NCBI GenBank assembly: GCA_019510485.1
Contig: JAEKKI010000130.1
Location: forward strand, 1 to 50,891
Length of the DNA: 50,891 nt
Direction of reading: 5' to 3'
Source of the DNA: Catenulisporales bacterium
GTDB taxonomy: Bacteria > Actinomycetota > Actinomycetes > Streptomycetales > Catenulisporaceae
This document shows, one piece after another, positions 1 to 12,556 of this stretch (position 1 is the first letter of the stretch; each line of letters starts with the position of its first letter). A model generated the notes under the pieces. The model was given only the letters and a program-made list of their open reading frames with translations. It was not told where the DNA came from and made no database searches. Made by a program: the position numbers and the translations under genes.

Positions 1-782
1 ATGCCGCGCAGGCCCATGAACGCGTTGCGGTGCTCGACCGTGATGCCCTGCGTCCCGGCCTCCACCACGAACGCTGATATTCCGCCGGGGTGGCCCTCGC
101 TCTCCGGGACCCGGGCCATCACCACGAGCAGGTCGGCGATCACGCCGTTGGTGGTCCACAGCTTCACGCCGTCGAGCAGGTACTCGGTATCGTCCGCCGA
201 CGGCACCGCGGAGGTCGCCAGGCGCGCCGGGTCCGAGCCGACGTCCGGTTCGGTGAGCAGGAAGGCGGAGACGCACTTGGCGCAGCGCGGCAGGAACTCC
301 CGCTTCTGCTCCTCGGTGCCGAACAGCTTCAGCGGCTGCGGCACCCCGATCGACTGGTGCGCCGACAGCATCGCGGCCAGCGCCGGGCTCACCGAGCCCA
401 CCAGCATCAGGGCCCTGTTGTACCAGACCTGGGTCAGGCCCAGGCCGCCGTATTCGGCGTCGATCTTCATGCCGAACGCGCCGAGGTCCATCAGGCCCCT
501 GACCACCTCGTCGGGGATCCGCGCGTCGCGTTCGACGACCTCCGGATCGACGTGCTCGGTCACGAACGCCTCCAGCTCGGCCAGGAACGCCTCGCCCTTG
601 GCGGCGTCGGCGGCCCGCGCCCTCGGGTGCGGGTGGACCAGATCGAGCTGGAAGCGGCCGGCGAACAGCTCCTTGGCGAAGCTGGGTCTGCGCCACCCGG
701 CCTCCCGGGCGGCCTCGGCGACCTGCCGGGCTTCGTGTTCGGAGGCGTGGCGGGTGGCGGTGGCGTTGTCGGTGGCGGTCAT
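1..782 (-). CDS. Acyl-CoA dehydrogenase, C-terminus cut by window edge
   Basis: Read on the minus strand from an ATG at 782, the frame stays open to position 1, giving about 260 residues of a flavin-dependent acyl-CoA dehydrogenase, which introduces a trans-2 double bond into acyl-CoA thioesters. The family is recognisable from a helical N-terminal domain followed by FGMKIDAEYGGLGLTQ, the FAD/substrate segment FLLTEPDVGSDPARL and DGVKLWTTNGVIADLLVV. The catalytic glutamate region lies beyond the left edge. An N-terminal extension of about 50 residues before the usual start is typical of the longer actinobacterial FadE-like proteins. The upstream aconitase gene reads in the same direction and stops 35 bp before this start, so the two are probably cotranscribed. 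The substrate cannot be told. Confidence 0.85.
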   Translation of the reverse strand, partial: MTATDNATATRHASEHEARQVAEAAREAGWRRPSFAKELFAGRFQLDLVHPHPRARAADAAKGEAFLAELEAFVTEHVDPEVVERDARIPDEVVRGLMDLGAFGMKIDAEYGGLGLTQVWYNRALMLVGSVSPALAAMLSAHQSIGVPQPLKLFGTEEQKREFLPRCAKCVSAFLLTEPDVGSDPARLATSAVPSADDTEYLLDGVKLWTTNGVIADLLVVMARVPESEGHPGGISAFVVEAGTQGITVEHRNAFMGLRG

Positions 783-817
783 CGCACTCTTTCGCTGTGT
801 TAGGCGTGTTAGACGTG

Positions 818-2773
818 TTAGGCGTTTTGAGCCTGCTGTTCGGCCTGCTGGGCGTGCTGGGCGATCCGTCCCCCGGCCCGGATCGTGGCGATCTGGCGGG
901 GCGAGAGTTCGTGGCGGACTGGGAATGTCGTGTCCCGCGTGAGGTTGCGGACGGTCACCGTCCCGCCGTCCAGGGCGTCCGCCAGGCCCTCCAGCAGCAG
1001 CTCGTCGCCGGGCTGGACGGAGTCGTAGTCGGCGGCGTCGACGAACTCCAGCGGCAGCACGCCGAAGTTCCCCAGGTTCGAGGCGTGGATCCGGGCGAAG
1101 GACTTGGCGATCACCGCCCGCAGGCCCAGCGAGCGCGGCGCCAGCGCGGCGTGCTCGCGCGAGGAGCCCTGGCCGTAGTTGTCGCCGCCGATCACGGCGT
1201 GGTCGCCCAGCTCGCGGGCCCGGCGCGGATAGCTGCCGTCCAGGCGGGTGAAGGAGAAATCGGCGAGCCTGGCGATGTTGCTGCGGTAGGGGAGCGCGTC
1301 GGCCCCGGCCGGCAGGATCTCGTCGGTCGACACGTCGTCGCCGGTCTTCAGCGCCACCGGGATCCGCAGCCAGTCCGGCAGCGGATCGAGGGTGGGCAGC
1401 GTCCCGATGCTCTCGGCCTTCACCAGCTCGACGGTCCGCGCGAGCTCCGGCGTCAGCGGGGCCTCCAGCACGGCGGAGTCGGCCGAGGCGGACTCCGGTA
1501 GATCAAGCTTCGGGTACTCGAACCCGAGTGTGCGCGGATCGGTGATCTTGCCGGTCAGCGCGGCCGCGGCGGCGGTCTCCGGCGAGCACAGCCACACCCG
1601 GTCGTCCAGCGTGCCCGAGCGGCCCGGGAAGTTCCGCGGGAAGGTCCGCAGGCTGTTGCGGCCCTTCGCCGGGGCCTGGCCCATGCCGATGCAGCCCAGG
1701 CAGCCGGTCTGGTGCAGCCGGGCCCCGGACTGGATCAGGGCCAGCGTCGCGCCGCTCTTGGTCAGGTCGGCCAGGATCTCCCGCGAAGTCGGATTGACGT
1801 CCAGCGACACCTGCGGATGGACGCGGCGCCCGCGCAGCATCGCCGCGACGATGGCGAAGTCCCGCAGTCCGGGGTTCGCCGAGGATCCCACGACCACCTG
1901 GTGCACGTCCTCGTCCGCCACCTCGCGCACCGGTACCACCGAGCCCGGCGAGCTGGGCTTGGCGATCAGCGGCTCCAGCCGTCCCAGGTCGATCTCTTCG
2001 GTGAGGTCGTATTCGGCGTCCGGATCGGCGGCGAGTTCGACGAAATCCTCCTCTCGCCCTTCGGCGCGCAGGAACTCCCGCACTCGCTCATCGGAGGGGA
2101 ACACCGTCGCCGTCGCCCCCAACTCGGCGCCCATGTTCGCGATCACGTGCCGGTCCATCGCCGTCAGCGTGTTGACGCCCGGTCCGTGGTACTCGATGAT
2201 CCGGTGCAGGCCGCCCTTCACGCCGTGGCGCCGCAGCATCTCCAGGATCACGTCCTTGGCGCTCACCCATTCCGGCAGCGCGCCGGTCAGCCGCACGCCC
2301 CAGACCTTCGGCATGGTCAGATACAGCGGCTCGCCGGCCATCGCCAGCGCCACCTCCAGCCCGCCGATGCCGACGGCCAGCATGCCCAGCGAGCCGGCGG
2401 CGCAGGTGTGGGAGTCCGAGCCGATCAGGGTCTTGCCGGGGATGCCGAAACGCTGCATGTGCACCGGATGCGAGACCCCGCCGCCGGGCGGGGAGAACCA
2501 CAGGCCGAAGCGCTGCGCCGCCGAGCGCAGGAACAGGTGGTCGGCCATGTTCTTGTCGTCTGCTTGCAGCAGGTTGTGGTCGACATACTGCACCGACACT
2601 TCGGTGCGGACCCGGTCCAGCCCGAGGGCTTCCAGCTCCAGCATCACCAGCGTGCCGGTGGCGTCTTGGGTGAGGGTCTGATCCACGCGTAGCGCGATCT
2701 CCTGCCCGGGCGTCATCTCGCCGTCGACCAGATGTGCCGCGATCAGCTTGCGCGCCAGGTTGAGGCCGGTCAT
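818..2773 (-). CDS. Aconitate hydratase (short, about 650-residue form)
   Basis: This encodes a 651-residue aconitase, the cytosolic TCA-cycle enzyme that interconverts citrate and isocitrate with a [4Fe-4S] cluster. Visible family features are the GSDSHTCAAGSLGMLA segment holding the first cluster cysteine, the TGCLGCIGMGQAPA segment with the other two, and the C-terminal swivel domain with GDNYGQGSSREHAAL. It is much shorter than the roughly 900-residue AcnA/IRP form of most actinomycetes and matches the putative Aquifex-type aconitase family instead. The ATG at 2773 (MTGLNLARKL) was chosen because the 85 residues upstream of it in the frame are low-complexity and lack homology features. 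The C-terminus ends in an unusual Gln/Ala-rich tail. The stop lies in a triplicated 9-bp repeat (798-824) that supplies three in-frame TAA codons. Confidence 0.9.
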   Translation of the reverse strand: MTGLNLARKLIAAHLVDGEMTPGQEIALRVDQTLTQDATGTLVMLELEALGLDRVRTEVSVQYVDHNLLQADDKNMADHLFLRSAAQRFGLWFSPPGGGVSHPVHMQRFGIPGKTLIGSDSHTCAAGSLGMLAVGIGGLEVALAMAGEPLYLTMPKVWGVRLTGALPEWVSAKDVILEMLRRHGVKGGLHRIIEYHGPGVNTLTAMDRHVIANMGAELGATATVFPSDERVREFLRAEGREEDFVELAADPDAEYDLTEEIDLGRLEPLIAKPSSPGSVVPVREVADEDVHQVVVGSSANPGLRDFAIVAAMLRGRRVHPQVSLDVNPTSREILADLTKSGATLALIQSGARLHQTGCLGCIGMGQAPAKGRNSLRTFPRNFPGRSGTLDDRVWLCSPETAAAAALTGKITDPRTLGFEYPKLDLPESASADSAVLEAPLTPELARTVELVKAESIGTLPTLDPLPDWLRIPVALKTGDDVSTDEILPAGADALPYRSNIARLADFSFTRLDGSYPRRARELGDHAVIGGDNYGQGSSREHAALAPRSLGLRAVIAKSFARIHASNLGNFGVLPLEFVDAADYDSVQPGDELLLEGLADALDGGTVTVRNLTRDTTFPVRHELSPRQIATIRAGGRIAQHAQQAEQQAQNA

Positions 2774-2891
2774 GCGCCCCTGCGTGCCCCGGCTTCCCGC
2801 GCTCAAACAACAGCGTGTCGAGTGGGGACGAAGGGGTAGCCGGGGGTGCGTGACGGGGTGGCCGGCTGGGACGAGGAAGGGCACAGGGGCG

Positions 2892-4001
2892 ATGAAGACT
2901 GCTTTGGACGATCTCGCGGCCCACGGGCAGAGCCCGTGGGTGGACGGCATCGGCCTGGACGACCTGCGCGACGGCGGCCTGGCCGACTTGGCCGAGCAGG
3001 GGATCCGCGGCCTGACGACCAACCCCACGCTGTTCCGCGAGGCGCTGAACGCCGACGAGGAGTCGCGAAGCCGGCTCGCCGAGCTGCTGCGGGAGAAGGA
3101 CGACCCGAAGCAGGCCTATCTCGCCCTGGCCGAGGCCGACGCCCGCCATGCTCTGGCGATCCTGGACGAGTTCGTTCCCGACCCCGGCCCGCGCGACGGC
3201 TGGGTGTCGCTGGAGGTGGACCCGCGCTCCGCGTACGACGTGCGGGCGACCGTCGAGGAGGCGTACCGGCTGCACCGGGCGGTGGATCACCCGCGCTTCC
3301 TCGTGAAGATCCCCGGGACCGTGCAGGGCCTGGTGGCCATCGAGGAGGCGACCGCCCTCGGCGTGCGGGTCAACGTCACGCTGCTGTTCTCCGTCTACCG
3401 CCACCGGCAGGCCGCCGAGGCGTACCTGCGAGGCCTGAGAAGGCTGCGCGACAACGGCGGCGACCTGACCGGGATGGCCTCCGTGGCCTCGTTCTTCGTC
3501 TCGCGGGTCGACACCGCCGGCGACGAGGCGCTGCGTGCGGTCGGCGGCGACTCGGCGCTGATCGGGCGGCTGGCCGTCGCCAACGCCAAGGTCGCGTACT
3601 GGACTTACAAGGAGGTCTTCTGCGGCACCGACTGGGACGAACTCGCCGCCGCCGGCGCCGCCCCGCAGTGGTGCCTGTGGGCGTCGACCTCGACGAAGGA
3701 CCCGAGCTACCACGACACCAAGTACGTCGAGAGCCTCATCGGCCCCGACACGGTCACCACGATGCCGCGCAAGACGATCGAGGCGTTCCTCGACCACGGC
3801 CGCGTGGCGGCGACCCTGGACGAGGGGGTGGACGAGGCCGATCTGGTGATCGACGGCTTCCGCGCCGCCGGGGTCGACTACGACGCGCTGACCGGGCACC
3901 TGGAGCAGGCCGGGATCCGGGACTTCTGCGCGTCGTTCTCGGAGATGCTGACCGAGATGACCGCCCTCAGGGACGAGGGCCTAACGCGCGGCGACTCCTA
4001 A
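2892..4001 (+). CDS. tal: Transaldolase
   Basis: This is a 369-residue transaldolase, which moves a dihydroxyacetone unit between sugar phosphates in the non-oxidative pentose phosphate pathway in the cytosol. Supporting motifs are GLTTNPTLFREAL near residue 40, the Schiff-base lysine in HPRFLVKIPGTVQG, the aspartate-bearing NVTLLFSVYRHRQ strand and LWASTSTKDPSYHDTKYVE. The ATG at 2892 has a purine-rich ribosome site (AGGAAGGG) upstream; the frame is open further upstream but that part has no family similarity. The aconitase gene is divergent, with a 118-bp shared promoter region. The 3' end overlaps the end of the convergent FAD/Rieske gene by 21 bp, so no terminator separates the two. Confidence 0.95.
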   Translation: MKTALDDLAAHGQSPWVDGIGLDDLRDGGLADLAEQGIRGLTTNPTLFREALNADEESRSRLAELLREKDDPKQAYLALAEADARHALAILDEFVPDPGPRDGWVSLEVDPRSAYDVRATVEEAYRLHRAVDHPRFLVKIPGTVQGLVAIEEATALGVRVNVTLLFSVYRHRQAAEAYLRGLRRLRDNGGDLTGMASVASFFVSRVDTAGDEALRAVGGDSALIGRLAVANAKVAYWTYKEVFCGTDWDELAAAGAAPQWCLWASTSTKDPSYHDTKYVESLIGPDTVTTMPRKTIEAFLDHGRVAATLDEGVDEADLVIDGFRAAGVDYDALTGHLEQAGIRDFCASFSEMLTEMTALRDEGLTRGDS

Positions 4002-5501
4002 GTGCGTCGTCACCGGAGCCAGAGGCCGCACGGCAGGCCCCTGCAACACCGCGCCGTCCGGAGCGAACCGCGACCCGTGGCACGGGCACTCCCAGGTCTT
4101 CTCCGCATCGTTGAAGCCCACCCTGCACCCCAGATGCGAGCACATCGCCGAGACCAAATGCAAGATCCCTGACGGATCCCGATACGCGGCGCAGTGCTCG
4201 CCGCCCACATCGACTATGGCGCCCTCGCCGGGACGGATCGCGGCCACCGCCGCGCGCTCGTCCGGTTCGATCCGGTGCCGGACCACCGAACGGCCGTTGC
4301 CGGTCCGCGGCGCGGCGCCGGAGCTCTCGTCCAGCCGCCCGGGCGCGAACGGCGTGGCCCAGCCCGGCTGGCGCTCGCCGATGATCCCCGAGGTGATCAG
4401 CCGGCCGGCGACCACCGCGTTGGTCAGTCCCCAGCCGCCGAAACCGGTGGCGAGCCAGGTGTGGGCGTGGTCAGGAGCCTGCGATGCCGGGCCGACCAGC
4501 GGGACCCGGTCCTGGGTCTCGTAGTCCTGGGCCGACCACCGGTGCGTCACCTCGCGCAGGCCCAGCTCCCGGGCCGCCCAGGCGGCCAGCGCCTCGAACC
4601 GCTCGCCGACGTTGCCGGCCCCGGGATCGAACTTCTCGCCGGCCACGATCAGCAGCCGCCGGGTCTCGTCCAACGGCGCGGTGCGGATCGACCGGACCGA
4701 GTCCTCCAAAGTGATGTACATACCCTGCGGTGCGTCCCGCGCCGGGATCGGGCCCGCCACGACCAGTTCGCGCCGGGGTTTCAGCACCCGCCGCACGCCC
4801 GGGGTGCTGGTGATCGGGTAGCCGGTGGCGACGACCAGGTGCTGGGCGGCGACCGACGCACCGGATTCGGTGACGGCCACGCACGGTTCGCCGTCGTCGA
4901 GGGCGACCACGCGGGTGTTCTCATAGACGGCCGAACCGCGCCGGACGAGGTTCTCGGCCAACGCCACCAGCAGCTTGCGCGGATGGAACTGGATCTGCCC
5001 GTCCAGCCGCAGGGCGCCGGCGACCGGAAACGGCAAGCCGATGTCGCTGCTGTAGGTCGCCGGCACCCCGGCCGCGACGGCCGCCTGCAGCTCCGCGCGC
5101 AGCTCCGGCAGCGAGTGCTCCAGCGTCGAGTAGATGAAGGCCGGGCGCCGTTCCAGATCGCAGTCGATGCCGAGCCCCGCGCTCACCTCGGCGATCCGCT
5201 CCACGGCCTGGGTCTGCGCCTGCCCGTAGCGGCGGGCCGCGCCCTGGCCGGCCGAGCGGGCGATCGTGCTGAAGACCAGGGATTGCAGCGCCGTGGCCTT
5301 GCCGGTGGTGTTCCCGGTGGAGGCCGCGCCGACGCGCCCGGCCTCCAGCACCGCGACGCGGTGACCGGTTTGGACCAGTTCCCACGCGGTCCACAACCCG
5401 GCGAGTCCGCCCCCGATCACCGCGACATCGGCCTCGGTGCGGCCGTCCAGCGCCGGGTACCCCGTGCTCGCGCTGGTCTCGGTCCAAAACGAGTCGTTCA
5501 T
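3981..5501 (-). CDS. FAD-dependent oxidoreductase with C-terminal Rieske domain
   Basis: This 506-residue fusion protein has an N-terminal DAO-type FAD domain, with dinucleotide-binding motif VIGGGLAGLWTAWEL near residue 30 and GEKFDPG/ATGFGGWGLTNAVVAG near the end of that domain. It ends in a Rieske [2Fe-2S] domain of about 100 residues with both ligand pairs, CSHLGC and CPCHGS. Similar fusions are widespread in actinobacteria as putative gamma-glutamylputrescine-oxidase-like enzymes, and the physiological substrate is unknown. The likely role is amine or amino-acid oxidation with electrons routed through the iron-sulphur centre. The ATG at 5501 has a GAGG ribosome site. It is convergent with, and overlaps the tail of, the transaldolase gene, and is divergent from the PRC-barrel gene. 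Confidence 0.88.
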   Translation of the reverse strand: MNDSFWTETSASTGYPALDGRTEADVAVIGGGLAGLWTAWELVQTGHRVAVLEAGRVGAASTGNTTGKATALQSLVFSTIARSAGQGAARRYGQAQTQAVERIAEVSAGLGIDCDLERRPAFIYSTLEHSLPELRAELQAAVAAGVPATYSSDIGLPFPVAGALRLDGQIQFHPRKLLVALAENLVRRGSAVYENTRVVALDDGEPCVAVTESGASVAAQHLVVATGYPITSTPGVRRVLKPRRELVVAGPIPARDAPQGMYITLEDSVRSIRTAPLDETRRLLIVAGEKFDPGAGNVGERFEALAAWAARELGLREVTHRWSAQDYETQDRVPLVGPASQAPDHAHTWLATGFGGWGLTNAVVAGRLITSGIIGERQPGWATPFAPGRLDESSGAAPRTGNGRSVVRHRIEPDERAAVAAIRPGEGAIVDVGGEHCAAYRDPSGILHLVSAMCSHLGCRVGFNDAEKTWECPCHGSRFAPDGAVLQGPAVRPLAPVTTHLGVAAR

Positions 5502-5625
5502 GGACCTCGGGTACCCCGCTGCGGGAGCTGAAACGTCTCAGGGGGCGCCGACTGATCAACTAGCGCGTTTACCCCCTAGGCTGAAGGTCACACGGGGCGT
5601 TTCGGCAAGCGGAAGGAGCGTCGGC

Positions 5626-6318
5626 ATGACCTCCTCGGAACGTTACGAGATAGGAAGCCCGGTCCGGTGCTCCGACGGCGAATGCGGCGAGCTGGTGTGC
5701 GTCGTGGTCGACCCGGTGGCCGACCGGCTCGCGCACCTGATCGTGGCGCCGCGCGGCCCGCGCGACTCCCGGCTGGTGCCGGTGGAGTCCGCGCGCGTGG
5801 AGTCCGGCGCGATCGTCCTGGATCTGGCCCGCGAGGAGTTCGACCGGCTGGAGCCGGCCGTCAAGACCCACTTCCTCAACGCCGGTAACGCCGATGACGC
5901 CGATGGCGCCGACGAGGCTGACGAGCGGTACGGCTACCGCGGCGGGGAGATCATGTACTGGCCCTACTTCGGGCTGGGCCCGGGCCGCTCGGTGGCCGGC
6001 CTCGGCACCCCCGAACCGGTGCTGACCTCCTGGGTCGAGCTGGAGGACCGGGTCCCGGTCGGCGAGGTCCGCGTCCGCCGCGGCGAGCGGGTCCACGCCC
6101 GCGACGGCCGGATCGGCAAGATCGCCGGCCTGGTCGTGGACCCGGCCGACGAGGCCGTGACCCACATCCTGCTCGACCGGGGCCACCTGTGGGGCCACAA
6201 GGAGGTCGCCATCCCGATCGGGGCCGTCGGCGACATCACCGAGCAGGAGGTGGCCGTCCGGCTCAGCAAGCGCGAGATCAAGGAACTGCCACCGGTGGAC
6301 GTCGCCGGCCTGGACTGA
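5626..6318 (+). CDS. Protein with two PRC-barrel domains
   Basis: The 230-residue protein has a PRC-barrel-like domain at each end. Residues 1-80 contain GSPVRCSDGECGELVCVVVD and residues 140-215 contain GERVHARDGRIGKIAGLVVD followed by VTHILLDRGHLWGHKEVAIP. The two are joined by a low-complexity Asp/Ala linker and a GEIMYWPYFGLGPG segment. PRC-barrel proteins of this class occur near stress regulators in actinobacteria. They are thought to act as small-ligand or membrane-associated adaptor proteins, but no enzymatic function is established. The ATG at 5626 is preceded by GGAAGGAG at 5611-5618, which decides against longer in-frame starts. The gene stands alone, 100 bp before the large sensor kinase. 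Confidence 0.85.
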   Translation: MTSSERYEIGSPVRCSDGECGELVCVVVDPVADRLAHLIVAPRGPRDSRLVPVESARVESGAIVLDLAREEFDRLEPAVKTHFLNAGNADDADGADEADERYGYRGGEIMYWPYFGLGPGRSVAGLGTPEPVLTSWVELEDRVPVGEVRVRRGERVHARDGRIGKIAGLVVDPADEAVTHILLDRGHLWGHKEVAIPIGAVGDITEQEVAVRLSKREIKELPPVDVAGLD

Positions 6319-6417
6319 CGGTTCGCGGCCGGCGACTTCCTCACCGCCGCCGGTTCGGTACAGGATGGGAGCATCAGGCGTGGCCGGCGCGCCTGAATCG
6401 CACGAACGGCGGATTCG

Positions 6418-10901
<4,484 letters not shown>

Positions 10902-10902
<1 letters not shown>

Positions 10903-11000
10903 TCAGTGGTGGTCAGCAGGAGTCAGCAGGGTCAGTAGAGGTCAGCAGGGGTCAGCAGGGGTCAGCTTGGGTCAGTAGAGGTCAGTGGAGGTCAGTGGTG
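10902..11000. repeat. Ten-copy tandem array of a 10-bp unit (GTCAGYRGRG)
   Basis: Between the stop of the hybrid kinase and the stop of the convergent small membrane protein lie about ten imperfect head-to-tail copies of GTCAG(C/T)(A/G)GRG. Nine copies are exactly 10 bp and one is 9 bp, so the GTCAG cores fall on almost the same face of the helix. The last copy contains the stop codon of the minus-strand gene. It occupies the place of a bidirectional terminator, but no strong hairpin is visible. Confidence 0.85.
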
Positions 11001-11201
11001 GCGGTCGCGCCGGTTCCGGCGTCGGGGCCGGTCCTCGGTCGAGCGCCCCGCCGCGGCGATGGTGAGCGCCATCAGCATGAACGTGACGATGATGAGCGTA
11101 CCGTTGCCGTCGACTATGGCGCCGATCAGCAACAGGGCCCCCGCCACGAGGATCCCCGGTACGAGCCATGCTGCGGTCTTCGTGGTGTTCTTCGCGGACA
11201 T
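10992..11201 (-). CDS. Small two-TM membrane protein
   Basis: The gene encodes 69 residues: a short polar N-terminus, two hydrophobic segments (about residues 11-28 and 34-50) and a basic, Arg/His-rich C-terminal tail ending RRRNRRDRHH. No family was recognised. The ATG at 11201 has a good ribosome site, AAGGGAGAG, about 5 bp upstream. The gene lies in the same direction as, and 77 bp downstream of, the STAS gene, between stress-signalling genes. A role in the envelope or as a stress-induced membrane peptide is possible but only inferred from position. Confidence 0.6.
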   Translation of the reverse strand: MSAKNTTKTAAWLVPGILVAGALLLIGAIVDGNGTLIIVTFMLMALTIAAAGRSTEDRPRRRNRRDRHH

Positions 11202-11245
11202 GACACTCTCCCTTCAGCCCCAGGCCGATGGGTCGGCCCGTCCTG

Positions 11246-11270
11246 GTGCCCGAGGGGGGATGCGGTAAAC
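11246..11270 (-). promoter_or_regulatory. Weak SigB-like promoter candidate for the small membrane gene
   Basis: On the minus strand, GTTTAC (11270-11265), 13 bp and GGGCAC (11251-11246) resemble the SigB consensus GTTTAA-N12-14-GGGTAT known from Bacillus. It lies about 45 bp upstream of the small membrane gene. The match at the -10 is only partial. Confidence 0.22.
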
Positions 11271-11278
11271 AACGCCGG

Positions 11279-11602
11279 TCAGGACACCGGGCCCGGACGC
11301 ACCGTGAACATCTGCGCCACCCCGGCCAGGTCCAGCACCCGGGAGACGATGTCCGAGAGTGCCACCAGCACCAGCTCGCCGCCGGCCTCGCCGGCCCGGC
11401 GGTTCAGCTCCAGCAGGACCCGCAGGCCGGCCGAGTCCAGGAACTGGATCTCGGCGCAGTCGACGGCCACCTCGCACCCGGCGCGGATCAGCGGCGACAC
11501 CGCCTCCTGGAGCTGCTCGGCCGTCGCCAGGTCGACGTCGCCGCGCACGGCCACCCGCACCGCCGTGCCCGACGTGGTCGTCGATACAGTGAACTCGTCC
11601 AT
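11279..11602 (-). CDS. STAS-domain anti-sigma factor antagonist
   Basis: This single-domain STAS protein of about 107 residues belongs to the SpoIIAA/RsbV family, which binds and sequesters the anti-sigma kinase when unphosphorylated. Features are a beta-alpha-beta fold with GDVDLATAEQLQEAV, and the phosphorylatable serine in FLDSAGLRVLLEL. The ATG at 11602 (MDEFTV) is preferred over one 5 codons upstream because GGGAGG lies about 8 bp before it. It is divergent from the tandem-ATPase gene and near the PP2C, kinase and sigma genes, so it is the obvious antagonist of that partner-switching module. The exact partner is not shown by sequence. Confidence 0.88.
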   Translation of the reverse strand: MDEFTVSTTTSGTAVRVAVRGDVDLATAEQLQEAVSPLIRAGCEVAVDCAEIQFLDSAGLRVLLELNRRAGEAGGELVLVALSDIVSRVLDLAGVAQMFTVRPGPVS

Positions 11603-11743
11603 GCGATGGCCTCCCATCCGGCTGCCGGGGTTGTCCCTCGACCCTAACGGTCCGCGGATTCTCGTGCTTTCCGCGTGTACACGGCGACCACGCGTGCGAC
11701 CATGTCACCCAGACCCGAAACGGTGCGGAAACCTGGAGACCGA

Positions 11744-12556
11744 GTGAGCAGCAGCGGCGGTCTGGCCACGAGCCGCGCGACCTCCCGGGCGGCGCTGGCC
11801 CCCGACGCGGACGCGCCGCGGGCGGCCCGTGACTTCGCCGCCCGGACACTGCGCCGCTGGGGCGTCCCGCAGTGGGGCGAGCCGGTGGGCCTGGTCGTCA
11901 GCGAACTGGTCACCAACGCCGTCCGGCACGCCGGCACCCGCGCCACCCTCCGCCTCGTCCCCACCCCCGGCGGCCTGGTCGTCGAGGTCGACGACGGCGC
12001 CCAAGGCCGGCCGCACATCGTCCCGCCGGACCGCCGGACCGCCGACGGCGGCCTGGGCCTGGCGATCGTCGACCGCCTCGCCGAGGCCTGGGGCTACGAG
12101 CCGCGCCCGGACGGCAAGACGGTGTGGGCCCGGCTGAGCCTGCCGGAGGCCCCGCCCCCGCCCGCGACCGGCCCGGCCGCCGACCAGATCGTCCTGGAAC
12201 TGCCCTGGGACAAGGACCTGGTCGGCGTGGTCCGCTCCACCGTGGTCCACCTCGCGGTCCGGGCCGGCTTCGCCCGCCGCGACACCGAGGACCTGCGCCT
12301 GGCGGCCGACGAGATCTTCTCGCTGATGTATTCGCAATACGTCGAGGCGCCGGCGAGCGCCACGATCCGCTGCTGCTTCCTGGTCGCGCCGGGGAGCATC
12401 GAACTGGACATGTCGACGCCGGTGACACCGCGGCGGACGCCGGCGGCCGACGACTTCGGGTGGCATCTGCTGCAGGCGCTGGTGGACGACATCGAATGGG
12501 TCGCCGACAACGGGTCCTGCGGAGTGCGGGCCGCTAAGTGGAAGAGCGTGGTGTGA
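11744..12556 (+). CDS. Tandem HATPase (RsbW/SpoIIAB-like) regulator
   Basis: This protein of about 270 residues contains two GHKL-type ATPase halves. The first has a clear N box, VSELVTNAVRHAG, and a G box ending DGGLGLAIVDRLAEAWG. The second, from about residue 165, keeps the fold (LRLAADEIFSLMY, DDFGWHLLQALVDD) but its nucleotide-binding residues are degenerate. The C-terminal half resembles the RsbW-like protein at 14998-15432, which also has FGWNVLTALVDS. The GTG at 11744 with GGAG 5 bp upstream is the best-supported start; in-frame starts at 11675 and 11702 lack a ribosome site. The stop overlaps the PP2C gene's ATG (TGATG), so the two are translationally coupled. The probable role is a serine kinase or anti-sigma factor acting with the STAS protein. 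Confidence 0.8.
   Translation: MSSSGGLATSRATSRAALAPDADAPRAARDFAARTLRRWGVPQWGEPVGLVVSELVTNAVRHAGTRATLRLVPTPGGLVVEVDDGAQGRPHIVPPDRRTADGGLGLAIVDRLAEAWGYEPRPDGKTVWARLSLPEAPPPPATGPAADQIVLELPWDKDLVGVVRSTVVHLAVRAGFARRDTEDLRLAADEIFSLMYSQYVEAPASATIRCCFLVAPGSIELDMSTPVTPRRTPAADDFGWHLLQALVDDIEWVADNGSCGVRAAKWKSVV

Noticed and set aside
1-942. Long plus-strand open frame
   Set aside because: It is antisense to a clear acyl-CoA dehydrogenase; its product is Arg/Ser/Pro-rich with no motif, as expected for the reverse strand of GC-rich DNA.
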